DNA of 64,000 bases from Phyllostachys edulis (lineage: Eukaryota; Streptophyta; Magnoliopsida; Poales; Poaceae), in NCBI GenBank assembly GCA_036346405.1, contig CM070562.1, positions 105,600,999-105,664,998 of the forward strand. The letters are read 5' to 3'. Below the pieces are notes generated by a model. That model worked only from the letters and a program-made list of their open reading frames with translations. It was not told the origin of the DNA and made no database searches. The position numbers and the translations under genes are program-made. Each line of letters begins with the position of its first letter. Positions within the stretch are counted from its first letter, which is position 1. Shown piece after piece: positions 11,373 to 23,099 of this stretch.

Positions 11373-12657
11373 ATGGTTCGGGCGGAGGGGCTCAAAGCGA
11401 TGAATATTCACAAGCTTCATAGCTGCATCCGGAGGGAGTTCGACACGGAGGCAACGACGAAGAAGCTTGCCATCGAGACGAACACATACACAAGTAGGGG
11501 AGGGCGGAGCGTGTGGGAGCTCGTGAAGATGAATGGTAGCATAGCAAGGGGCCAGTACATGCAGATTGCTTCCTAGACCGAGGCAGTGATATACGAGGAG
11601 CCGATGGTGTACGTGAAATTCGTAAGTAGGCCGCTGAGAGACCATGATGATGACAATGCCTCTGGAAACAGGGAAGCGTGGGCGAATCTTGAAGACGGTA
11701 GCACTGAATGTGCTGGTTCGGAAGAAGTCCACAAGAGAAGAGTTGTGAATAACTTTGTGCAAAATGAGGGGCGGGACTCTGGTGGTCGACCCGCGTTGAC
11801 TGCCACGAGTATCTACCTGACCAGGCTCTAGGGTTGGAGTCCGACGAGGACGTCGACCCAGGCTCGAATGGTAGCGAGGAGGACGTACCCTAGAGTCGCG
11901 GTCCTACTGATGAAATTGTGTCTTCGGAGGTGTCGTACGTGGCATCCAGACTTGATGATATCGCAGTGCGATCGCTGGTACTGCCGAAAGAAGAAGGGTC
12001 CCAGTAGAGATTTGATGCTGACACCCTCTTAGTTGGGCAGCACTTCCCTAGCAAGTCGTTCGTGTAGCAAGCTATATCACGGTATGCCTTGTCCATCAAC
12101 CATGTGTACCGGGTGCACCGGTCTAACCCATAACATTACGCAGTGAAGTGCGTAGTGGACGGTTGCCCTGCAAGTCAGCGCTCACCGAGCAAAGTTCTTC
12201 GGCTCGGTTTTCTCGGTCAAGGCGGTGACCAACCATACTTGCAAACTTAGCGGGCCGCTGCGGCAGCATCAGAATATGACTTCCGCATATGTGGCAAGTC
12301 TCATTAGCCACCTAGTTTTGGAGGATGTGTCCGTCTTCCCCAAGGTGCTGCTGTCGGAAGTCGCCAATCTGGTTTGTTATCCAATCAGCTATAGTAAGGT
12401 CCGATGAGCCAAGCAGAAGGTCATCGAGTCCATGTACGGAACATATGAAGAGGCGTACAACCTTGTACCTAGAATGCTTCACCAGATTACCGAATCAAAC
12501 CCTGGTACGTATATAAACAAGCTTGAAAGTGAAGATACTGATGGAGGGCACAACTGCTTCATACTGGACCGGGTGTTCTGGGCTTTCGTCCAGGCCATTG
12601 AGGGCTTCAAGTTCTGTCGTCCTGTGCTCACGATGGATGACACTTTCCTCACAGGGA
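11373..12657 (+). pseudogene. MULE transposase, N-terminal part and start of the DDE domain
   Basis: An N-terminal segment (LKAMNIHKLHSCIRREF, then YEEPMVYVKFV) resembles the front domain of MuDR-type transposases. It is followed by the MuDR DNA-binding domain around 12009-12170 (VGQHFPSKSFV and INHVYRVHRS), which contains in-frame TAGs replacing codons. From 12225 to 12657 the frame continues with the segment before the catalytic core (YEEAYNLVPRMLHQI, HNCFILDRVFWAF) and reaches the first catalytic aspartate in LTMDDTFLTG. There a hAT element is inserted at codon LTGRYK. Frameshifts near 11575 and 12180 and several stops show that the gene is dead. The rest of the protein is found at 14285-14590, 18599-18702 and 24069-24923. 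Confidence 0.8.
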
Positions 12658-13139
12658 GGTACAAGTAGGGATGGCAATTATGCCCGATTACCCGTGTGCC
12701 CGTGGGTAAATGACCTAATGGAGCTGGGTATAGGCTAGTTTCTTTGCCCACGGGCATGAAAATGGAGGGAAACTCTCTGCCCGTCGAGTAAACGGGCACG
12801 GGCATGGGTAAGCTCCATCCGTACCCGTCTCACTCGTTTACCCGCGATATGCACTGACAGGTGGGACCACTAAAACCCTAGTAGGGTTACTCACTGTCTC
12901 ACAAACTCACAGTCTCATCCTCCTAGTCGCCACTCACCTCCATTTACCGCCGACCCCCATTTCCAAGCCGCCACCCACCTCCATTTTCCAGATCTGTCTC
13001 ATTCTTTGCACGTCTTCCTAGGTGGCTGCCTCGCACATCCTCTCGGTTGGCTGCCACCCCCCGCCCTACCGCCGCTCCTCCTCAAGCTCGGTCGCCACCG
13101 CCTCATCCTCAAGCCCACCCCCTCCCCCGCGTATTCGCC

Positions 13140-13465
13140 CACCGAAGGCGCCAAGGACGCCGACCCCGAGCCTGAGGAAGCCGACGACGCCAAGGAGGCA
13201 AGGACCCTACAGTCGAGAGGCCGTCCAGGGAGAGGAAGATAGTTGAGAGGTACTCCGAGCTCACCCCGTGCACCGGGCACGCCAAGAGGTTCCCCACCAT
13301 TCTCCAGGTCCTTTCTTCTTCCTCTCTGTCTCTCTCGTGCGCGCATTTTGCTCCCATTTTTGTACGCCTTTGTCTATGCTTGATATTGGGAGATTTGTAC
13401 ATTTGCTGATATCTCGTTGGTGCTTCTTGTGTTTCAGGGCTTTGGAACAAAGCTGAAATATCTTC
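13140..13465 (+). pseudogene. Captured fragment of a DEK-type chromatin protein gene
   Basis: An acidic stretch (EGAKDADPEPEEADDAKEA, about 13147-13200) is followed, after a frameshift, by ERPSRERKIVERYSELTP. The exon ends at CTCCAG|GTCCTT near 13307-13312. After an intron ending TTTCAG near 13437 comes GFGTKLK. Plant DEK proteins have an acidic N-terminus, an RxRKxVER block and a GxGTxLKDIPN block split by an intron, so order, exon border and spacing fit. The intron is retained, so capture was at the DNA level, as in Pack-type elements. The similarity is short and from memory of the family; a database comparison is needed. Confidence 0.5.
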
Positions 13466-14016
13466 TGATATGTTGCTATTGGTGGTAGTCTGGTAGTTGT
13501 CCCTGTTTGCTTGCGGCGCTATCTTGTGTAGTCACAAACCACATAAGCTTCACCTAGTCCTATTGGTACATAATCTTTACTGGTAGGAAGAGGAACAAGT
13601 GAATTTGTTTAGTCTATTGACCATTAGATCTAGTTTCGTTTCCACTTCTTATGATTTTAGGTTTTAGGAAAGTTGTCGAGCCGTGAATGCAAAGGGAAAT
13701 GTAGCTGTGGTAATTTCTTATCTGTAGTTGGTATTTGCTCATTGGTATAGTCTCATTGAAATGGTTTGGTGTTGCATTTGGAATGGAAAATGAATGTTTT
13801 GGAGAAACATCTCATTTAAGATCCATAGAAGAGTTCATATTTCAGAATTTACTTTGAACTACTTGTTTCTAGCTTTGATTGATAGTTCCGGGGCATTGAA
13901 AGTTCTTGATGACGGTAACTATGGATGGAGAGCAACAATCATTCTTCAATATAGGATATGAATTGCTTTTTTAACTTTTGCTGCATTGGGCACCGAGAGA
14001 TGTTTGTCTAATCTAT

Positions 14017-14106
14017 TTCATGGAAGAGAATAGAGATCGTATCCTACAGTGGATGGGCATTTTCATGGAAGAGAATAGAGATCGTATCCTACAGTGGACG
14101 GGCATG
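14017..14106 (+). repeat. Two tandem copies of a 45-bp unit in hAT
   Basis: TTCATGGAAGAGAATAGAGA begins copies at 14017 and 14062. They lie at the inner edge of the subterminal GGGCATG-rich region of the hAT element. Confidence 0.85.
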
Positions 14107-14284
14107 GGCGAGGTTCGCGGGTATATGGGCATGCCCGTAGGTGACGGGTACCCACGGTGACTAGTATGGGCGAGGTTCTTCGCTCGTCACCCTTCGCGGG
14201 CATGCCCGTGGGGGGAAATCGAGGTCGCGGGTATGGGTATGGGTGAGCACTACTTGTGTCCGCCGCGCCCGATTGCCATCCCTA

Positions 14285-14590
14285 GGTACAAAGGCACCAT
14301 TCTCACTGCAGTGATGGCTGATGCGAATAACCAGCTTCTCCCAGTGGCATTTGCCATTTTTTGAGAGTGAGAACACATCCAGTTGGTTGTGGTTCCTAGC
14401 GAATGTGAAGCAGACAGTGGTAGGAGACCAACGCAACGTATGCCTTATCACAGACCGCAATGCTGGATTGTTGTCGGCCCTGAACACCATGAAGCATGGG
14501 ACAGAACCCCCTCACCAGTGGAATGATGTGTAAACCCGGTGGTGCATAAGGCATCTTGCATCGAACTTCTTCACGCGGTTCCGCGGTTAG
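14285..14590 (+). pseudogene. MULE transposase, central DDE part
   Basis: Continuation of the transposase after the hAT insertion: GTILTAVMADANNQLLPVAF and NTSSWLWFLANVKQTVVGD, with the second catalytic aspartate in CLITDRNAGLLSAL. A frameshift lies at about 14360, between PVAF and SENTSS. After a TAA at 14533 the coding sense continues with TRWCIRHLASNFFTRFR up to about 14590, where similarity stops at the junction with organelle-derived DNA. The protein resumes at 18599. Confidence 0.8.
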
Positions 14591-14958
14591 AATCATAAGG
14601 AGACAAACCTAGATTAGGAACATGACCTAAAACACCACTCTGAACAAGAATAGTAAGATGTGAACCACATAAGTGAAATACCTCGACTTTTTCAGAACAT
14701 GTTTGAGTTAAATAGCAATGATTTGAAGCACTTATTTTTTCCATTACACTATTTCGGAAACCTAAGGACTCGATCGTATGGATATGGAAAATACAGGATT
14801 TCTGATCCTAGTGGGAAAAGGAGGGAAACAGATACTCAATTTTAAAGTGAGTAAATAGAATTCCAAACTCGATCTCATAGATCCATATAGAATTCTGTGG
14901 AAAGTCATATTCGATGAAAGTCGTATGTACGGCTTAGAGGGAGATCTTTCCCGCATCG

Positions 14959-15036
14959 AGAACTGAAGATTGTGTGGGTTGTAAGATATGCGAATCTGCC
15001 TGCCCAACAGATTTTTTAAGTGTCCGTGTTTATTTA
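14959..15036 (+). pseudogene. psaC: psaC fragment (photosystem I iron-sulfur subunit)
   Basis: The frame reads RTEDCVGCKICESACPTDFL followed by SVRVYL, the second 4Fe-4S cysteine cluster (CxxCxxCxxxCP) and C-terminal region of PsaC, with one change (R to I between the cysteines). The N-terminal cluster is absent. In place of the last residues the sequence runs into a copia-like fragment. Confidence 0.9.
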
Positions 15037-15038
15037 GG

Positions 15039-15098
15039 AAATGTGTTGCATTGTCTACAACAGAGGCTGAGTTCATTGCTGCGATCGAGGCATGCAAC
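15039..15098 (+). pseudogene. copia RNase H fragment fused to psaC
   Basis: Reads CVALSTTEAEFIAAIEAC, the conserved copia RNase H motif around the catalytic glutamate. It directly follows the psaC piece, with nothing else of a retrotransposon around it, consistent with a short nuclear-derived fragment already present in the organellar donor. Confidence 0.7.
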
Positions 15099-15589
15099 CG
15101 CAATTGTTTGCCGGTTCATTCGTCCTATTCTTCTATTTAGGACCAAGAGCATTGGATTCTCTTTCGGATAGGCCCTAAAAGGAGAAGAAAGGCTGAAATG
15201 CCAATGGACGTCTTTCTATTCTCTAATTCACCCCATCCCTATCCGCTTTCCAAAACGGAAGAATGCATGAACCACGGTAGAGGAGAAAGGACGGATCACC
15301 TGCCGATCTTTTACAAAACTATGCTAGAAAGGATATAAAGATTGACTGATACAAAAGCCATCTCAATCAATATAGGCTCATTAAGGAGAGGGTTCCATAG
15401 AGAAAAAAAGGGGGAGCGAACGAAAAAGGGGCATTTTGGTCTTCGACATGCAATCATATCACCTAACCATGGGATTGATAAACTAAAGAGGATTGCTTCG
15501 ACAAGACAAAGTCGTGTTAAGCTATCCGCGACTTCGAGGAGGACCCAAAAGAGGTTGAAGTGAAACAAACTAAAGAATCTGCAGAAGCT

Positions 15590-15720
15590 CGAAGCCTTCA
15601 TAAAGACCCCAATCCAAGACTCCAGAGGAGAGGGCTACAACCATAAAGAAGTGGGGATACCACAAGGAAGCCCTCTTTCACCAACCCTCATGAAGGTTTT
15701 TTTGAATCAATTGAACTAAA
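15590..15720 (+). pseudogene. Group II intron reverse transcriptase / maturase-like fragment
   Basis: The frame gives HKEVGIPQGSPLSPTLMKVF, a reverse transcriptase block with the PQGSPLSP motif characteristic of group II intron and organellar RTs rather than LTR elements. Coding sense does not extend far on either side. The surrounding A/G-rich sequence is compatible with plant mitochondrial intron DNA. Confidence 0.55.
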
Positions 15721-16112
15721 GAATATAAGAGCTTCTTAAACAGGAGAAAGCTCGCTCAGTGTCAGTAGAAGGGAAGAAAAGATGGTCACTCCTTTTAGGA
15801 ACATGGTGAGCCTTACTTACGACTATTGCACTTCACTAGTAGCTCATTCATTCACTTGCTCATGAACTCGCTGCTTTGCCAGAAGCGATTAGTCACCTCC
15901 TTTCCTCCACCGAAGGATGCTTAGCCAGAAGCAACGAAGGAGGGGAGTTGGGGAAGGCTGACAATGGCAATGAGGGTGGTTGATTTGGATGGTGATGGAA
16001 ATTTGGACATCCTTGTCAGAACTTCCTATGGCTTGTTTTATGTTATAGATCTAAACAGTAAATTCTTAGCCTCATAATACTAATTATTGAATCCAAAAAC
16101 AGCTTTAAGCTG

Positions 16113-16290
16113 ATCGATCAATATTTGCTTTTCTGGATTACCAAAAGCAAGCATGACGTCGTTACGAACATAAAGGCCCAAGGTATGGAATCCAAGGAAG
16201 AGGCTAGCCCAACTTAAATGAGATATGATAGCTTCTTTATGGTCTAACATTCTTGCCAATACATTATCCTCAATGTGGATGACAAAGGGA
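16113..16290 (-). pseudogene. psaB: psaB fragment (photosystem I P700 apoprotein A2)
   Basis: On the minus strand the frame reads IEDNVLARMLDHKEAIISHL followed by SWASLFLGFHTLGLYV and MLAFGNPEKQILI, which is a transmembrane-helix region of PsaB. It is cut off after QILI and before EDNV. Single changes are present (for example H to R in YVHND). Confidence 0.88.
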
Positions 16291-17220
16291 ATGGGCGCAC
16301 GATAAACACACGTGGGTTGGGATTTTTATGAACCCGATGCTTAAACCCACCTGGTTAGTCAGCCAAAGTTCAAGCCCTCCCTATATATCACTCTTGCTAT
16401 TGTACATCAGAGTACAACATCGAGGAGGCGTTGAACGAAGACCGCCCATTTTGAAAAAGCCCCCCTTCACTCCACTTTTCACGAAAGACAGACATACAAG
16501 AGATTCACCAATGATTGGTTGGACTAAATACTACATTTATTTGCTCAGAAGAAGGAAAGTAGGCTATGAGAATGATTTATCGCACGTAGTCTTTCCTAGG
16601 ACCATTCCGGCACAATATGAGGCGGGGTGGAGAAAAAGCTCAAAAGGCATACTTCCTACACTTTCAGAGGATCTAAATCAGTCTTCATCCTTTCGCTTTT
16701 CAAAGCCCCTCACAATAAATATGTAAATTCTTTTCGCAGAAATTAAGAGATTTTCGATCTCGTCGAAAGAAAATGAGTTCGATCAGCAACACCGGTCTCC
16801 ACAACACCAGGATAAAGACCTTCTTTTTACCCATAACCTTTCTCTACAGCATTGGAACCAAGATCGGGCTTGGCATAGTTACGAGGTTCCCATTCTATTT
16901 AACTAACACTAACTAAAGCTAACCGGAAGCTTTCTTCTCATGCGACTCTTGGATCGAAAAGAGGCCGATAGACTAGACCACGGCTGAAACTGCCAGGCTT
17001 GTTCAAATCATATCTCGAGATTAGCTAGAGTAGGCGTTGGCAAAGACGTGATGTGAAGCAACCAATGAAAGAGATGGCCCCGGTGCAGAAAGTTCTACCT
17101 GAGTGAAAGGATCGTTCCCATTCTATCTATGATAAAGTTGGGGCTCGCTCCTTCCTATCTACGTTATTCTTTCTTTGTTACTCTTGTAATGACGTTATGA
17201 AAGAAATCAAGGTTACTAGG

Positions 17221-17480
17221 TATTGCATTGTATTATTTGGTCTACGTACCGGAACTGATAACATTCGAGATTATACATGATTATAAACGAAAGATCCTTT
17301 TTTGGCTCTCTCTTTAGCCCTGTGTCTCTTATCCCTAGGAGGCCTTCCTCCACTAGCGGGTTTCTTCGGAAAACTCTTATCTATTCTGGTCTGGATGGCA
17401 AGCTAGCCTATATTTCTTGGTCTCAATAGGACTCCTTATGAGTGTTCTTTTTATCTACTATTATCTAAAAATAATCAAGT
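17221..17480 (+). pseudogene. ndhB: ndhB fragment (NAD(P)H dehydrogenase subunit 2)
   Basis: Reads LFGLRTGTDNIRDYT, then after a stop [20 protein letters not shown] and LAGFFGK. With a frameshift it continues [20 protein letters not shown] and YYYLKIIKL. These are consecutive parts of the C-terminal half of plastid NdhB. Stops and the shift show it is non-functional. Confidence 0.9.
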
Positions 17481-18598
17481 TATCAATCACTCGACGAAAC
17501 CAGGCCAAGGTCAAGACGGTGGTAACTATTTGCTAGAATCAGATCCCAATTAGAAAAGAAAGTGGAATGGGCCGAAGATTCACGAACAAAGCTTGCCCTA
17601 GACCACTCTCCTTTATATTTAGTTGAAGCTACACTAGACAATGAAATTTGATATTCTCTTGGAAGCGAATAGAATTTTCTCTTGAGAGCCCTGTGATTCT
17701 CCATCGGATCCTGCATCTGCTTCAGTTGATTAGGTGCAAATGTGCCTTTTGGACCGATCCTACGAATAAGAGGCATTAACAAAGCATTTATGAGACACCA
17801 TACTTTCAATAGGCAAGGACCAGCCCGAAGATCAATGAGATCTTTCTCCAAGCATTGTTTCTACCCATTGACTCCCCCATCCCCATTACTAGATTGAATT
17901 TGGACATCACCAATACCATTTTAGTGCTTTACCATTTGGCCTCCAAGTGAACTTTACCAAAATCACCTAAAAAGAAGTGAAAGAACTTATCTTTAGTGGA
18001 TGTGGTGGCATGCGCTTATTTTTCATTGAAAGGAGAACGTGGTCCTTCTATAATCTACCGAATTTGTTGTCAAAGCCATTGTTTTGCAACTGACCCTATT
18101 CCTTGCCAACTGAATACATAGAGTCATGCATCGCACCCTTGCTTTGACCCACTTACCCTTATCTTCTTTGCCACCATGTATGGAAAGCCTTTTCTTTGCT
18201 TGACATGAAGTCCTAGCACTTTACTTTGACTAAACACGAGCTTCTCTTATTTCTTTACTTTTCCTTTTCCCTATACTTGCTATCTGTGCCATGGCTATTT
18301 CTACTACTCAAATGCCTGACCTAGCCAACTACTCTGTGAAAACTCGAACAAGCAAATATATATCTTTACTTGTATAAACCTAGCACACAAAGATATAAAC
18401 ACCTGGTTGTTCCTTGGGAAGTTTCGAGAAGAAATTGGAATGGAATAATATCAGTTCATACAGAGGAAAATGTTCTCTATTGATGCAAACGTTGTACCTA
18501 GAGGATAGGGATAGAGGAAGAGGGGAAAATCGAAATGAAATAAATAAAGAATAAAGCCAAAAAAATAAGTTGAAGACAGAAGAGCCCAGATTCCAAAA

Positions 18599-18702
18599 TT
18601 TATGAAAATGTTCAAGGCGTTGTGCCTGCAGAACCAGAGGTGGAAGTTTGAGTCCATCTGGATAGACCTCCAACATCGGACTATGAGGCATACAAGGGAG
18701 TT
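18599..18702 (+). pseudogene. MULE transposase, short middle segment
   Basis: Reads MKMFKALCLQNQRWKFESIW and then HTREF. This is the region that follows the second catalytic aspartate in MuDR-type transposases. It lies between the organellar insertion on the left and the gypsy LTR on the right, whose 5-bp target copy GAGTT is at 18698-18702. Confidence 0.75.
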
Positions 18703-19660
18703 TGATGAGGACATGACCCCTATGGATATAGCCATATTTGCTATGCTTACTGTTCCAATTACAAGAGCTCGTACGTTTCACTTAAATTATCAGGTGAGTT
18801 CGTTTTTAGGAGTGCTTTTATATTACATGAACTATATGATATTGCCTAATAAATATATTGTTATTTTCAGGAATACAAGACAGAGAGTGGTTGATTTGCA
18901 AGAGTTCGAGTTGGACTTATTTTGGAATCCAATTCGGCCTTCGGAGACAGCACCGACTTCAAATATGCATAACTTTCACATACAAAGTCCGTTTGAGGTC
19001 CACGAGTACTTGATGGAAAGCTTATCTCGTCCTCTTTCCAATGGATCTAGCCTCACCTCCAAATTCCTTCTGTGCACACTGCAATCATCAAAAGAAGGTG
19101 TTGTGTCACCTGTTTGGGCTAAATTGGGCTTTGTAATGATTGGACTCAAGGGAAGGTGCCACCCTAGGCGGCCCATACTGTTCACACGTCACTATTCATG
19201 CATGAACAGTACCATAAATAGTATCAACCCCTATTTTCTTAGCTATGTGCGACTCCCCCTCCCCTATTTAAGGAGGTCACACCTCTCTAGTTTTCTTGGA
19301 TTTTGTTTAGTTAAAAGTTAGTTTTGTTGCAACTTCGTGTATTGGCTTGTGTTGACTAGACCAACCATAATACTGCTTCAAAATCCCAACTTAAATCAAA
19401 TATTTTAATCCTATTTGCAATTTTAGAGTGCTATTTATCTCGTTCTTGTGTGCTTCTTCGATGTATGTAGGAATTGATCTTTGTGATCAGGTCATCCGGG
19501 TATTCGTGCACGGTTGATAATGACTTGTCAAGCAGTTCAGCGATTGCGTGGTTTCGGGCCTTGCGAGTTCGTAGCCAGGATCGTGAGAGTTGAGCGACTA
19601 CTACTGAATTTATCTTCGCATCGAAAGATCGGGCCAAATTAGGACCTCTGTGGTTCATCG
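18703..19660 (+). repeat. 5' LTR of the gag-only gypsy element
   Basis: About 958 bp, starting TGATGAGGACATGACC and ending TTCATCG just before the primer-binding site. It is similar along its length to 23145-24068, with small indels, for example near 19110-19150. Confidence 0.85.
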
Positions 19661-19662
19661 AG

Positions 19663-19674
19663 TGGTATCAGAGC
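19663..19674 (+). other. Primer-binding site (initiator Met tRNA)
   Basis: TGGTATCAGAGC, two bases after the LTR end. It is complementary to the 3' end of initiator methionine tRNA, as is common in plant LTR elements. Confidence 0.85.
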
Positions 19675-21266
19675 TACAGTTCAGCGGTGAGAGTTTCCAG
19701 TTTTCTGTAGTAGATTTTTTTTCATACCTAGAGTCCAGAAAATTGCCCAAAAAAATTGCATCTATCATATATACCGAGCCCTTTGAGCCATTGCATTTTT
19801 TCTTTTCGGTTTATGTTTGTTGAATCATTGGTTGCATCATTGTGTTAGTTGCTGATTTCTAGTTTAGTTAGAGTCTAGTTCGTCGTTGTCTAGATTGCTT
19901 CTCGTGTTTTTCCTTCACGTCGCTTGATCGTTTTTTTAGGGTTCTTAGTTTTTGCATCTAAAACAGAAAATTCGTGGGTTAGAACTCTTCTAATCCGCAC
20001 CAAAAACAGAAATTTCGTGCTGTCGATAATCCGAAAAAAAAACTTGAGAGGATTGCTGTGATCTTTTGGGAGAGTTGATGTTATTTGTGACTTGTGGCAA
20101 ACCCTAGGGCTGGCCAGATAGTAGAAGGAGAAAGAGGCAACCGCAAGAACAAAAACTGCGGTAGAGAAAAAAAAAAGAAGAAAGAACAAAAGGAAAGGAA
20201 AGAAAAGCGCATCAAAATTTTGCCAAAACCAGTGAAAATTGGTAAATCCCTTCTACATATAGCCACAAGCTTCCACAAAAAAATTTAGCAAGTTTGGCCT
20301 AGGAATCAAAAGATATAGCAGTTTCAACATTGAACTCGATTCGGTTTTGAGTCGGAGTAGGATTCCGTTTCCGAGATACCTTTAGTAAAACGGGCATAAC
20401 TTTTGCATACGATGTCTGTTTTGGGCGTTCTTATGCTTGTTGGAAACCTAATGACGAGGTGCATCCTTTCCACCTAAGCAATTAGTCTCCCTCCAGGTTC
20501 CCCAAAATCGGCCATCTTAGGCTCCGAATTCACGTCGCAAGTTTTCGGTTTTTGTTTTAGCCGATTCTTTCAATCTTCCATTCAGAATTTGGGGTTCGCC
20601 TCAACTGCAAAGTTGTAGATCTCATCAAAATATTTCAAAAGAGTATATATAAGCCATATAAAACTTAGCTTTTTCATCTCTTGAGACTAGCTATTGTTTT
20701 TGCTTAAACTAGAGGGTTGTTTACATTGCACGTTATTATGATTTTTGTGCTCTACATCGTGTGAAAAATCTCGTGCCCTTAGAAAGAAGTTTGAGTAGTT
20801 GGTTAGCGTCTCTCCTAGCACTTGGTGTAAGGTTTTCCTTAGCTTACATCAAGTCACATTGATCTTTGCATGTGCGTACATACACTTCTTTTAGTAGGGC
20901 TTTGATTAGCTAGCTTTGATTAGGGTAGGATCAACAACATTGACGAGTACTTTGAACAATCTTTCAACTTACCTTAACTGATTTGATTATTGCTGATCCT
21001 TACTACCATATTGAAGCCTTCCGAGATCCACTTCCTACTAACTCAACAGGTACTGTTCCTCGCAATCGTTAGGCTAATCGCAAGTGAGAGTATCACGAAC
21101 CAGCTACCGGTTATACCACTTCCTTGCTGCATTGGTAAGAGCTTGTAAGAACTTGATATAAGCTTCAGCGTGAGCGTCTTGTTGAAATGCCAGAACCTAG
21201 TAGTTGATAGGGACATATACACTGTGATTTGTTCTTTGTTTTCTACTAACTATGGCAGTTTCATAG

Positions 21267-23099
21267 GATGATTACGAGATCGATCCACATCTTCTTCGAG
21301 CTATTGAATGGGAGCGCAAGAAAGTCCACGAGAAAGATGCAAGCTTGAGCCAAGTTTCTCCACCACAGAAGGTATATGATCGTGATAGTACGTCCAGTAA
21401 AACTAATATCACTTTGCCATCCTTTGCTGGTAAATTTGATCCTAATGCCTATGTTGACTGGGAGATAGCTTTAGACAAAAAAATTGAATATTATGAATGG
21501 TCTGATAGGCAAAAGATTAGAGCTGCCACTAGTGTTTTTGTTAAGGATGCAATACTTTGGTGGAAGTATTTACGTAGACTTAGAAGAGTGCCTCAAACTT
21601 GGCATGTGTTAAAAAAAACTTTTGAGAGATGAATTTGTTCCTAAGTATTATGCTAATTATTTGTTAGCTAGATTACAACGTTTCAAACGAGGTCATGGAA
21701 CTGTAAGAGAATACTATCATGAATTGAAAACTCGTTTGTTGCATTATGGCTTAGAGGAACATGCTGAAGCTACAGAGAATAGATTCTTAAGTGAGCTTAA
21801 TCAACCAATTCAGGACCTTCTTGTTCACAAAGAATATAGTTCGCTCCCTCATTTGTTTATGCTTGCCTGTAAGGTTGAAAGTCAGATTGAGAAGAAATTG
21901 AGAATACTTAATGAAAGGAAACATGAGAACAAACATGTGTTTGTGTCTTTTTCTGTGACTAACAACTTGCAGAAAGTTGAGAACCATACCGAAGAGGAGA
22001 ATGAGCTGATTGAGCCACCGACTCCATTGGTTGAGAAGGAAGATGAGGAGATGGATGCACCTACATCATCTGAGGAGAGCCAAAAAGATAAAGATCATGG
22101 TGCTATCATCACTCAAGGTGAGTATGCTTGTGAAGAACTATAATTGTCCACTGTTCATGCTATTTTAGAGCAAAAATTAGTGGAAAACAATTCTAATATG
22201 CACATGTTTCAAGTAGAGAATTCAGACTGCATTGACTTAAGTGCACCATGTGATAAAATAATTAAGTTGACAGCTGTTTTGAGTATTTCCTGTGATGAGT
22301 TAATCGCATCTAATGATCATGTGGAATTGGTTAGACATAAAGAAGTTTTGACTAGAATTTCTCCTGCTGATTCTTTATGTTACATTATGTTGGATTTGCC
22401 TATGAAATTGTCACATTCTATGGAGAAAGTTTCTAAAATTACATGTTCGAAATCCTTGTCTAGTACTTACACTCCTGAGTATAAGTTTAATTTGATTGGA
22501 GGTTATGGTGTAAACAATTAATTTCTTGTCTATCGAATATACATAACTTGTGATCACATGGATGAATTGAAGCTTGTTGTTTTAAACAACAATTCTTGTG
22601 TGCTGAATCTTGTTCATTATAAGAGAAAAATAAAATTTAGTGATCATCCAATGCTTATGTGTTCATCTCTTATTGCATCATCTACTATTGACAATCTGCA
22701 TCATGATGTTGAAGTATGGAAGAACATACAAATCTTTTCACCATTGCTAGATGAATTTACTATTGCTCGATTGAAATATGATTATATGGATGAACTTTGT
22801 TTGATTCCAAAAGTTGTAGATTTGCCCATATGTGCTACCACTGCAAGTTTACAACTTTAGAGATTTGAATTGCATAACCGCTTCACTTACATTTGCAAAA
22901 CTAGTTGCAATAATTGTTGTGTGAGAAATTTTACTTTAATCATTAACATATATGATTATTCTTGGGGTAATAATACAATGGGTTTTTATGATCGTTGCTG
23001 TTTTATAACATTAGTTGTGCAACAACGAAGAACCGTTAAAACAGATGACGTATACATATACCATGCATACACCTTGGCTTCTTTGTTACTCTATTTTTA
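21267..23099 (+). pseudogene. gag-like polyprotein of the non-autonomous gypsy element
   Basis: The frame opens after a possible splice acceptor (TTTCATAG at 21259-21266). It encodes ITLPSFAGKFDPNAYVDWE, ILWWKYLRR and, after a frameshift near 21625, the retrotransposon gag core VPKYYANYLLARLQRF and GTVREYYHELKTRL. A charged stretch rich in E and D follows. The same frame continues past three stops (TAA 22141-22143, TAA 22519-22521, TAG 22858-22860) almost to the polypurine tract, in a region without known domains. No zinc knuckle, protease or RT was seen. The long conserved frame beyond gag suggests it was recently one coding unit of unknown role. Confidence 0.75.

Larger units (their letters stand above)
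12666..14284. mobile_element. hAT element carrying a probable DEK gene fragment
   Basis: A 1619-bp insertion with perfect 13-bp terminal inverted repeats TAGGGATGGCAAT / ATTGCCATCCCTA. It is flanked by GGTACAAG (12658-12665) and GGTACAAA (14285-14292), an 8-bp target duplication with one change. Subterminal GGGCATGCCCGTGGG-like palindromes fill both ends. No transposase is seen. The centre carries exon-like sequence resembling a plant DEK chromatin protein (separate entry). Removing the element restores the MULE transposase reading LTGRYK-GTILTAV, which confirms both the boundaries and the host frame. Confidence 0.88.
14591..18598. other. Block of organelle-derived DNA (mosaic NUMT/NUPT) inserted in the MULE transposase
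   Basis: About 4 kb of sequence unlike its neighbours. It contains pieces of chloroplast genes (psaC, psaB, ndhB) in mixed order and orientation, a group II intron reverse transcriptase-like piece, a segment near 14900-14950 resembling a group II intron 3' end, and a short copia RNase H piece. Such a mixture is typical of plant mitochondrial DNA, which has absorbed plastid and nuclear fragments. A single insertion of mitochondrial DNA is therefore the simplest explanation (inference). The ends at about 14591 and 18598 are set by where the transposase protein breaks and resumes. Much of 16330-17200 and 17500-18590 has no recognised content. Confidence 0.7.

Noticed and set aside
17483..17851. 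122-aa minus-strand open frame in organellar block
   Set aside because: No recognised similarity; organellar non-coding DNA often has such frames.
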